A stretch of 11,385 nucleotides of DNA, from positions 1-11,385 of the forward strand of contig QHPA01000045.1 of the NCBI GenBank assembly GCA_003218935.1. The letters are read 5' to 3'. Origin of the DNA: Verrucomicrobiota bacterium. GTDB taxonomy: Bacteria > Verrucomicrobiota > Verrucomicrobiia > Limisphaerales > AV2. The notes under the pieces are model-generated. The model saw only the letters and a list, made by a program, of their open reading frames with translations, made no database searches and had not been told where the DNA came from. The position numbers were made by a program, and so were the translations under genes. Below, one piece after another: positions 5,802 to 11,385 of this stretch. How positions within the stretch are numbered: the first letter of the stretch is position 1; every line of letters starts with the position of its first letter.

Positions 5802-6701
5802 TCAAACGTTTAGGGTTTTGAGAAAGGCGACGCTTTGCTGGGTCAGTTCCCAGTTTTGTTCGACGAAGTAGTTTTTAACGCCGCCGATTTTGGCGGCAGT
5901 GAAGGTTTTTACCCAATCGATGCTGCCTCTGCCCATCGCCACTTGCGGGTAGCGCTGGCGCGGGGAAGTTCCCTCTGTGGCCGGGGCAGGGGCCTTCATG
6001 TTTATGTCTTGAAGATGCATCGAGTAGAAGCGGCCTGCGTACTTCGTGAAGTATTCCGCGGCGACGAAGCCGGCGGTGATCGTTGACATTTGGAATTGGT
6101 ATCTGACCAGTTTCGGATCGAGCAGCTCCAATAAGAGGTCGTAGGTGCGTTTGCCGTCCACCATCGACAATTCGAAGCCCTCGTTGTGAAGGCCTTGCTG
6201 AAGGCCGGCGGCGGCTGAGACGGCCGCGATCTTATTGTATTCGTCGGCCGCTTTTTTGACCTGGTCGAGGGTCGGGTTGTTGCCACCGCCCAATGTCGCG
6301 GTGATGATTTGCGTGATACCGACTTCTTTCGCCCAGTCGATGCTCTTTTGCTGGGTCTTGCGCAGCTCTTCCATCGTGAAATGAGAGCTCTCCGATTTCA
6401 TGCCGTGATCGGCGAGGATGCGCGCGACTTCTTTTCCATTCGCGAGAGATGAAAATTCGACGCCATAACCAACCGGGGAACAAAGTTCGAGTCGAGTGAC
6501 GCCGATGTCGGCCATCATCTTCACGTAGGCTGGAAAGTCCTTGATCATCGAACGCGTCGGCCAGACCTGGCTGCCGATAGGCAGGCCAAGGGGAGCGGCT
6601 GAAAGGTTTGAGGCACTGGCGGCCAGAAAACCGGCCGCGCCCGAAGAGATCACCGCTTTTTCCATAAATTTTCGTCTCGATATTGGAGTCATACTCAGCA
6701 T
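5802..6701 (-). CDS. Tat-exported sugar phosphate isomerase/epimerase-like TIM-barrel protein
   Basis: 299 residues from the ATG at 6701 (or 296 from the ATG at 6692, MTPISRRKF). The N-terminus carries a twin-arginine signal, SRRKFMEKAV followed by the hydrophobic stretch SSGAAGFLAASASNLSAAP, so the folded protein is exported through Tat. The remainder is an AP-endonuclease-2/xylose-isomerase-like barrel: GSQVWPTR, GVTRLELCSPVGYG (67-80), KSESSHFTMEEL, GLHNEGFELSM, SMHLQDINMK and the C-terminal VEQNWELTQQSVAFLK. The Glu, His and Asp residues in these strands are the usual metal ligands. Such proteins probably isomerise or epimerise sugars, but no substrate can be assigned. It is divergent from hipB across 210 bp, and its C-terminus looks complete. 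Confidence 0.85.
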   Translation of the reverse strand: MLSMTPISRRKFMEKAVISSGAAGFLAASASNLSAAPLGLPIGSQVWPTRSMIKDFPAYVKMMADIGVTRLELCSPVGYGVEFSSLANGKEVARILADHGMKSESSHFTMEELRKTQQKSIDWAKEVGITQIITATLGGGNNPTLDQVKKAADEYNKIAAVSAAAGLQQGLHNEGFELSMVDGKRTYDLLLELLDPKLVRYQFQMSTITAGFVAAEYFTKYAGRFYSMHLQDINMKAPAPATEGTSPRQRYPQVAMGRGSIDWVKTFTAAKIGGVKNYFVEQNWELTQQSVAFLKTLNV

Positions 6702-6716
6702 CTGCTGTCTGTTTAT

Positions 6717-6745
6717 TTTGTATTCGTGGCATCCTCCCGTGTCAA
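6717..6745 (-). promoter_or_regulatory. Candidate promoter of the isomerase-like gene
   Basis: The minus strand has a perfect -35 TTGACA (6745-6740), a 17-bp spacer and TACAAA (6722-6717), which matches four of six -10 positions. Transcription would begin near 6710. That leaves about 9 nt before the ATG at 6701 or about 18 nt before the one at 6692, so the message would have a very short leader. No strong Shine-Dalgarno sequence precedes either ATG. Confidence 0.45.
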
Positions 6746-6815
6746 CTGGCGCTGTGTCTTGACCGATATTGGGGTGGCCGCCAATTGAGGCGAAATCTGC
6801 GGTTTGGCGGGATAT

Positions 6816-6900
6816 AGTCGCCGAATATGGCGAATTGCAATCCAATTTCAAGTCGTCAGACATGGCGACTTGATTGACTTTTGGACATTGATTCGCCATA
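6816..6900. promoter_or_regulatory. HipB-like operator cluster between the isomerase and hipB genes
   Basis: Two 18-bp sites (6816-6833 and 6851-6868) of form AGTCGYC-N4-ATGGCGA match at 14 of 18 positions in direct orientation, 35 bp apart. Each is itself dyad-like: TCGCC-N6-GGCGA at 6818-6833, and 7-bp arms CAAGTCG / CGACTTG at 6849-6872. A third element, ATTCGCCATA (6891-6900), is the exact inverse of TATGGCGAAT (6826-6835) and overlaps the -10 of the candidate hipB promoter. HipB-type antitoxins autorepress through such dyads; that this HipB binds here is inference. Confidence 0.5.
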
Positions 6901-6902
6901 AA
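6874..6902 (+). promoter_or_regulatory. Candidate hipBA promoter
   Basis: TTGACT (6874-6879) and CATAAA (6897-6902) are spaced by 17 bp, matching five and four of six consensus positions. The hipB ATG at 6912 follows only 9 bp after the -10, and no Shine-Dalgarno sequence is present. Together these suggest a leaderless or nearly leaderless transcript. The promoter lies among the operator-like dyads. Confidence 0.4.
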
Positions 6903-6911
6903 TGACGTGTT

Positions 6912-7265
6912 ATGAAAATCACCAAACAGGCCACTGACGAAGCCGTTCTGAGCGAGTTGGGCGGCCGGTTGGCCCAAGTGCGCTTGGAGCGGAACCTCAC
7001 GCAGGCCCAACTGGCGGAGCAGGCCGGCGTCTCGAAGCGGACGGTGGAACGACTTGAATCGGGCAGCGTGGCAACACAGTTGTCGGGCTTCATCCGCGTG
7101 TGCCGGGTGCTTGATCTGGTTGAGCGCTTCGATCTGCTCGTCCCGGAACCTGTGCCCAGCCCGGTGGAGCAATTGAAGTTGCGCGGGCGGAAGCGGCAGC
7201 GCGCGTCAACACGAAGTAAGGCAAAAACGCCATCGAAGAAGTGGCAATGGGGAGATGAACAATGA
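6912..7265 (+). CDS. hipB: HipB-like XRE-family antitoxin/repressor
   Basis: 117 residues. An XRE helix-turn-helix occupies about 16-70: LGGRLAQVRLERNLTQAQLA, then EQAGVSKRTVERLESG, with the recognition helix at SKRTVERLE. The tail (85-117) is basic and likely disordered. The stop overlaps the hipA start in ATGA (7262-7265), so the pair is translationally coupled in the usual HipBA order. In that system HipB binds and neutralises the HipA kinase and represses the operon. The upstream region carries dyads that could be its operators. The start is the first ATG after the candidate promoter, and no ribosome binding site is seen. Confidence 0.85.
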   Translation: MKITKQATDEAVLSELGGRLAQVRLERNLTQAQLAEQAGVSKRTVERLESGSVATQLSGFIRVCRVLDLVERFDLLVPEPVPSPVEQLKLRGRKRQRASTRSKAKTPSKKWQWGDEQ

Positions 7266-8569
7266 CGCTGGCAGAAGTCAAACTTTGGGGGCGGACCATT
7301 GGAGCTGTCTCCCTGGAAGACGGAGGCCGTTTCGCGGCGTTCCAGTTCGACCCAGCGTTTGCGGGGAGTAGCATCGAGGTTTCTCCCATCACAATGCCGC
7401 TCAGTGATCGGGTCTATGTCTTTCCCAGTTTACCAGAGAAGACCTTTCATGGCTTACCCGGTCTGCTGGCCGATTCGTTGCCCGACAGATTCGGCAACGC
7501 CCTGATTGATGCGTGGCTGGCAACACAGGGCAGAACACCCGAAAGCTTCAATGCGGTCGAGCGGCTTTGCTACACCGGTGCGCGCGGCATGGGAGCGTTG
7601 GAGTTTGTGCCGGCCTTGGGACCAAAACCGCAACCCGCGAAGAAGATTCAGATTGATGCCTTGGTCAAGCTGGCGTCGGAGATTTTGAGCCAGCGCAAGA
7701 ATCTGAAAACAAGCTTTGCCAGTGACCGCAGGAAGAACGCTTTGAACGACATTCTGCGCGTCGGCACCTCCGCTGGCGGCGCGAGGGCGAAGGCGGTGAT
7801 CGCTTGGAATTCGGAAACCAACGAGGTTCGGTCAGGGCAGGCAGTGGCGGGAAAAGGCTTCGGTTACTGGCTGCTGAAATTCGATGGCGTCACCGGAAAC
7901 AAAGACAAGGAACTCGAAGACCCCAAAGGGTATGGAGCCATTGAATACGCCTATTCAATCATGGCGAAAGCGGCGGGCGTTACCATGAGCGAGTGCCGCC
8001 TGCTCGAAGAAAGCGGCCGACGGCATTTCATGAGCCGACGCTTTGACCGGCTCGAAGGCGGCGAGAAGCTGCACATGCAGTCGCTGTGCGCCCTGGCCCA
8101 TTTTGATTTCAACCACGCGGGAGCTTACTCCTACGAGCAGGCGTTGCTGACGATTCGCCAGTTGAACCTGCCGATGGAAGCGGTGGAAGAACAATTCCGC
8201 CGGATGACCTTTAACATCATCGCCCGCAACCAGGACGACCACGTCAAGAACATCGCCTTCCTGATGGACAAGGCCGGACGCTGGTCGCTCGCGCCCGCGT
8301 TCGATATGACCCACAGCTACAACCCAATCGGCAGTTGGACCGCCGCGCATCAAATGACGATGAATGGCAAGCGCGACGGATTTACGCTGGCTGACTTTCG
8401 CACCTGCGCCAAAAGCGCGTTGATGAAACGCGGTCGGGCCGAGGCCATCATCGAGGAAGTTCGCGCCGCCGTCGCAAGATGGCCGGACTATGCTGAGCAG
8501 GGACAGGTGGCAAACGAATGGCGCAAGCAAATCCAGCGAAACCAGCGCTTGGAATTGCAACGCACATGA
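7262..8569 (+). CDS. hipA: HipA-family serine/threonine kinase toxin
   Basis: 435 residues, a normal length for the family. HipA kinases phosphorylate a cytoplasmic target (glutamyl-tRNA synthetase in E. coli) and cause growth arrest unless bound by HipB. Visible features are an N-terminal HipA couple domain (about 5-105, including GLPGLLADSLPDRFGNALID), the P-loop-like GTSAGGARAK (168-177) with a candidate autophosphorylation Ser170, the catalytic loop ARNQDDHVKN (321-330), and the metal-binding aspartate in LAPAFDMT (Asp348). All key residues are present, so the toxin should be active. GGAG lies 8 nt before the ATG. The stop TGA (8567-8569) shares ATGA with the first ATG of an IS630-type remnant, so insertion may have altered the last few residues. 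Confidence 0.92.
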   Translation: MTLAEVKLWGRTIGAVSLEDGGRFAAFQFDPAFAGSSIEVSPITMPLSDRVYVFPSLPEKTFHGLPGLLADSLPDRFGNALIDAWLATQGRTPESFNAVERLCYTGARGMGALEFVPALGPKPQPAKKIQIDALVKLASEILSQRKNLKTSFASDRRKNALNDILRVGTSAGGARAKAVIAWNSETNEVRSGQAVAGKGFGYWLLKFDGVTGNKDKELEDPKGYGAIEYAYSIMAKAAGVTMSECRLLEESGRRHFMSRRFDRLEGGEKLHMQSLCALAHFDFNHAGAYSYEQALLTIRQLNLPMEAVEEQFRRMTFNIIARNQDDHVKNIAFLMDKAGRWSLAPAFDMTHSYNPIGSWTAAHQMTMNGKRDGFTLADFRTCAKSALMKRGRAEAIIEEVRAAVARWPDYAEQGQVANEWRKQIQRNQRLELQRT

Positions 8570-9197
8570 CGACCGAGATGAGGTTCAAACAGTCCATCTT
8601 CACAGATGCGAGCGTTGCGGTCAAAATCAAGGGTGGGCGGGCGTGGACAAAGCCCGGAGAAATTAGATCAGTGCCGCAGCGGCAAAAGAGCAAAGGGAGT
8701 GTGATCGCAACGGCGGCCCTGGAACTCTCCACAAACCAGATCACGCACTTCTACTCGGAAAAGAAAAACACGGATGAGATGATTCGGATGCTCGAACTGC
8801 TCGTCGGCCATATCGCGGTCAAAATCGCATCATCTTCTCATGGGATGCAGCCTCCTGGCATGGGTCGAAGAAGTTTTTTCTCCGCGTGGATAAAATTAAC
8901 GAATCGGCTTACCTCGCGGAGCCTAGAACTCCTATTGTTGAATTGGCCCCACTGCCATCATGCGCCCAGTTCCTAAATGTCATCGAGTCCGTGTTCAGCG
9001 GCATGGCCAGAGCCATCATCCACAACAGTGACTACGCATCAGTCGAGGCCGCCAAAGCTGCGATAGATCGGTATTTTTCTGAACGAAACGACCACTTTCA
9101 GAAACACCCGCGACGGGCGGGCAAGAAGCTCTGGGGAAAGGAGCGGGTGGAACCGGAGTTCAACGAAGCTAACAACTGCAAAGACCCGCGCTGGTAG
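8566..9197 (+). pseudogene. IS630-type transposase remnant (N-terminally truncated, frameshifted)
   Basis: Two frames together encode the C-terminal two thirds of an IS630-family DDE transposase. The first runs from 8566 and includes FTDASVAVKIKGGRAWTKPG, THFYSEKKNTDEM and IRMLELLV. The second, in use from about 8815, gives NRIIFSWDAASWHGSKKFFL with the second catalytic Asp. It continues with PIVELAPLP and FLNVIESVFSGMARAIIHNS with the catalytic Glu, and ends CKDPRW at 9197. A single-base deletion near 8806-8814 explains the switch. The N-terminal helix-turn-helix domain is missing: homology begins exactly at the hipA stop. Non-functional as a transposase. Family assignment is from remembered motifs. 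Confidence 0.8.
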
Positions 9198-9377
9198 GCC
9201 GGTGCTTCCATTGCTAAGGTACGAGTGCCCTCATTATCTGGATGGCAGTTCCGCAGTGCGAATCGGACCTCGCGACGCCACAACTTTCCCGAAGGTCTTG
9301 CACTTTGTCGCGCCAAAGCCTTTTTTGTGGGACTAAAACTGCTCGGCGACGGTGAGGAGAACTGGTAGCGTTTTCCA
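9198..9377. other. Intergenic region between the IS630-type remnant and the beta-propeller gene
   Basis: It probably holds the right end of the IS630-type element just after 9197, but its inverted repeat cannot be confirmed because the left end is gone. GAGGAGA at about 9354-9360 is too far (about 17 nt) from the ATG at 9378 to be an ideal ribosome binding site. No gene is seen. Confidence 0.4.
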
Positions 9378-10718
9378 ATGCCAACCGAAATCCATTCACC
9401 GAGGAAGGCGCCGCTCTTGAAGGGGGCCACATTGGTTTTGGCGTTGCTGATTCAGTGGACGTTGGCCGCGGCGGATTGGCCTCAGTGGCAGGGACCGGAT
9501 CGGGATGGGGTCTGGACTGAATCCGGCATTCTCACTTCGTTTCCGGCGACGGGGCCGGCTCTCAAATGGAAGGTCCCCGTAGGGATGGGGTATTCGAGCC
9601 CGGTGGTTCAGGAAGGCAGGCTTTTTTTGACGGACGTCGTGGCGGCGCAGCCGATCATTCATGAACGGACGCTTTGTTTGAGCGCGCGCTCCGGCAAACG
9701 GATTTGGATGACTCAGCACGATGCCACTCCACCGGAATGGTTTTTCAGCCCGGCCCAATTGCGCGGTCCCGGCGCCACGCCGATCCTTCATGGCGGACGC
9801 GTTTACGGGTTGTCGATGTTCTCGGTGCTGAAATGCCTGGATGCGCGGACCGGGACGGTTCTTTGGAAACGGGATCTAGTGGCGGAATATCAACTGCCGC
9901 CCAGTTCGCTCGATGCGTCGCCGCTAATCGATAACAACCTGCTCATCCTTTCCATCGGCGGACGACCGGGAGCGGGCGTGGTCGCTCTCGATCTTTCGAC
10001 CGGGCGTGAAGTTTGGAGAGCGCTGAGTGAATCGGCCACGTGGAGTTCGCCAGTGATTATTTCCGCGGGCGGAACTCGCCAGCTTATCGTCTGGATGCGC
10101 GAATCGGTCACTTCGTTGAATCCGACGACCGGCGCGGTGTATTGGCGGGAGCCGACGGTCTCGGGTGGGAGTCCTGGTTTTTCGGCGGTCTCAATGCCGG
10201 TCCTTCGGGGAGACCGATTGCTCATCAGTGGGCTTATGTTTCAACTGGATCAAACCAAGCCCGCGGGCAAGGTCCTTTGGCCGGATACGCCTTCGGGCAC
10301 GCGGCGAATTCTGAGCGATACTTCGACGCCGCTGTTCCGCGACGATTTCATTTATAGTCCACGCTCGGGAGGGACATTCGTTTGCCTGGAGGCCGAGACC
10401 GGGCGCGAACGGTGGCAGACCAACGCCATCACCGGATTGCGGCGAGGAGCGAGCGTTCATTTTATTCCGAACGGATCGTCCCTGTTTCTTTACACCGACC
10501 GGGGAGATTTGATACGGGCGGAGTTAACGCCGTCGGGTTATCGAGAGCTGGACCGGGCGCATTTGATCGATCCGACATCGCCGCTCTTTGAAGACAAATT
10601 TGCGTGGAGCGCGCCGTCGATGGCGAATCGAAATCTTTTCGTGAGAAACGATCAAGAACTTCGCTGCTATTCGATGGCGGGCAATTCGCGGCCGTCAAGG
10701 CGTGAAAGCAAACGGTGA
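9378..10718 (+). CDS. Exported PQQ-like beta-propeller repeat protein
   Basis: 446 residues from the ATG at 9378. A signal peptide (LVLALLIQWTLAAA, about 19-32) precedes WPQWQGPDRDG (34-44), the standard opening of verrucomicrobial and planctomycetal outer-membrane-type PQQ propeller proteins. Repeated blade signatures follow: CLDARTGTVLWKRDL, VALDLSTGREVWRAL, SLNPTTGAVYWREP and CLEAETGRERWQT. Each has the D/E-x-x-TG-x-x-x-W pattern of an eight-bladed quinoprotein-like propeller. Function is unknown; relatives may bind partners rather than PQQ. An alternative TTG start at 9417 has GAGGAAGG 8 nt upstream and gives a more compact signal peptide. The gene stands alone, with a short Arg/Lys-rich tail. 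Confidence 0.85.
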   Translation: MPTEIHSPRKAPLLKGATLVLALLIQWTLAAADWPQWQGPDRDGVWTESGILTSFPATGPALKWKVPVGMGYSSPVVQEGRLFLTDVVAAQPIIHERTLCLSARSGKRIWMTQHDATPPEWFFSPAQLRGPGATPILHGGRVYGLSMFSVLKCLDARTGTVLWKRDLVAEYQLPPSSLDASPLIDNNLLILSIGGRPGAGVVALDLSTGREVWRALSESATWSSPVIISAGGTRQLIVWMRESVTSLNPTTGAVYWREPTVSGGSPGFSAVSMPVLRGDRLLISGLMFQLDQTKPAGKVLWPDTPSGTRRILSDTSTPLFRDDFIYSPRSGGTFVCLEAETGRERWQTNAITGLRRGASVHFIPNGSSLFLYTDRGDLIRAELTPSGYRELDRAHLIDPTSPLFEDKFAWSAPSMANRNLFVRNDQELRCYSMAGNSRPSRRESKR

Positions 10719-10835
10719 AAGCATGACTCGAAGCGAAATTTGCTCTGGACGATTCGAGCGTGCCTTTTGTCCTTTTGAGCCTCCCCGACGGATTTCTCCC
10801 AAAAAACAATGACCTTCGATTTCTCCGTCGACTGG

Positions 10836-10910
10836 GTCGGGTAAGGGAACGGCGTTGCCGCCGCTCCCTCCCCTCAGCACCGGACGTGAGACTTTCGTCT
10901 CATCCGGCTC
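10836..10910 (-). ncRNA. Group II intron domains V and VI (3' end of a relic intron)
   Basis: On the minus strand, 10910-10876 matches domain V: GAGCCGGAU with catalytic triad AGC, an upper stem GAGAC-GAAA-GUCUC with the GAAA tetraloop, the two-base bulge, then CGUCCGGUGCU closing the lower stem. It is followed by domain VI (10875-10836): GGGAGCGGCG and CGCCGUUCCC close on a GCAA loop. An unpaired A in CUUACCC sits 7-8 nt before the likely 3' end at CCCGAC and is the candidate branch point. The fold is intact even though most of the intron is gone. Confidence 0.82.
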
Positions 10911-10946
10911 AAGCCGTTGCAAAGCCCCGCGTGAGCGGAGCCGGCG

Positions 10947-11321
10947 TCACGACGGTTTAATCCCGGCTTGCTGGCGTCTGGCCGCCGGAGTTGTCCAGCT
11001 TACGCTGTCCACCCCCGGCGTTCGCTTGCCTTGATTTTCCGTCACTCGTTTTACGGCCAAGGCTTTGCCGGAAAAGGAGTGGGTCAGCAGCCGTTGCAAA
11101 GTTTTCACCTTGCCCCAGCGGCCTTCCCGTGTCGCCTTTACGATACGCGCTTGCAGCCTTCCGACCTGACGTTCACACTCGGCCCAGTCGATCTGTTCCC
11201 AATAGCTTCGGTCCCGGCCTTGCAACGACGAGCCGCAGGTTGCTGGCTGTTGCGCAGCGCAAAAAATACCATTGAGCAAGTCAAAACCGTATCCAAACCC
11301 CGTATCCAAACCCGTATCCAT
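10947..11321 (-). pseudogene. Group II intron reverse transcriptase/maturase, N-terminal fragment
   Basis: Residues from about 38 onward of this frame match the N-terminal part of group II intron-encoded proteins: YWEQIDWAECERQVGRLQAR, GRWGKVKTLQRLLTHSFSGK, ALAVKRVTENQGKRTPGVDS and VSW. Intact proteins continue for about 300 more residues through the RT domains (YADD box), thumb/X and often an HNH domain. Here a stop comes after KPS, and domain V begins only 37 bp later. An internal deletion has therefore joined the start of the ORF to the intron 3' end. The first ~35 residues (MDTGLDTGFGYG...) derive from the tandem repeats beside the att site, so no native start remains. Intron domains I-III are absent as well, so the intron can neither splice nor move. 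Confidence 0.82.
11288..11319. repeat. Three tandem CGTATCC motifs near the right att copy
   Basis: CGTATCC occurs at 11288-11294, 11301-11307 and 11313-11319, spaced 12-13 bp and all in the same orientation as the pair at 440-458. They lie 37-68 bp inside the right 30-bp repeat. Helical-phase spacing of a 7-bp motif beside an att core fits integrase arm-type sites; inference only. Confidence 0.45.
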
Positions 11322-11355
11322 TTGACGATATTTGTGGGTTTTTTCCTAATGAATT

Positions 11356-11385
11356 GAGTGGTCGGGGCGGTGAGATTTGAACTCA
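11356..11385 (-). repeat. Right att-like direct repeat: tRNA 3' end, cut by window edge
   Basis: Exact copy of 319-348. On the minus strand it holds the CCA end (11359-11361), discriminator A, acceptor 3' strand CGCCCCG, and the T arm as far as the window reaches. If the island layout is right, the rest of a complete tRNA (tentatively tRNA-Pro) continues to the right of this window. Confidence 0.65.

Noticed and set aside
6702..7172. Upstream extension of the isomerase-like frame to 7172
   Set aside because: It runs antisense through the hipB promoter and hipB; the Tat signal defines the true N-terminus at 6701 or 6692.
1..11385. CRISPR array or retron
   Set aside because: No regular repeat-spacer pattern is visible; the only reverse transcriptase sequence is the group II intron N-terminal fragment next to its own domain V.

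Overview
The window reads as an accessory stretch of a Verrucomicrobiota-type chromosome. The assignment is by gene flavour, not by a marker: a DUF1080 protein, a small GH16 glycosidase, a Tat-exported xylose-isomerase-like barrel protein and a 'WPQW.GPxRDG' PQQ-type beta-propeller are typical secreted carbohydrate-related proteins of Verrucomicrobia and Planctomycetes. All neighbours are GC-rich.

Layout. Positions 1-111 are the N-terminal end of an IS1634-type transposase (minus strand) cut by the window edge. A tRNA 3'-end fragment follows at 322-366; it looks like tRNA-Pro(GGG). Its last 30 bp (319-348) recur exactly at the right edge of the window (11356-11385). About 11 kb therefore lies between two att-like copies of a tRNA 3' end, as in an integrated genomic island, although no integrase is visible. 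Tandem CGTATCC motifs sit just inside both copies.

Inside the island, left to right: a frameshifted relic of an OmpR-type response regulator (485-596); a DUF1080 protein and a GH16 lipoprotein, both on the minus strand; a minus-strand restriction-modification cassette; a Tat-exported sugar isomerase-like protein (minus); a divergent hipB-hipA toxin-antitoxin pair (plus); a frameshifted IS630-type transposase remnant abutting hipA; a PQQ-like beta-propeller protein (plus); and, next to the right att copy, a group II intron wreck that keeps only the N-terminal part of its reverse transcriptase plus RNA domains V and VI (minus).

The most distinctive unit is the cassette at 2439-5594, transcribed right to left as DUF433 (VapB-like), C5-cytosine methyltransferase, PD-(D/E)XK-type restriction endonuclease, then Vsr mismatch endonuclease. 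Genes abut or overlap, except at the 5' end of the endonuclease, where the reading frame appears broken. Imperfect inverted repeats of about 65 bp lie just outside the cassette on both sides. Methyltransferase plus Vsr makes sense together: Vsr repairs the T:G mismatches left by deaminated 5-methylcytosine. The cassette and hipBA form a defence/addiction core set among metabolic cargo and mobile-element debris.
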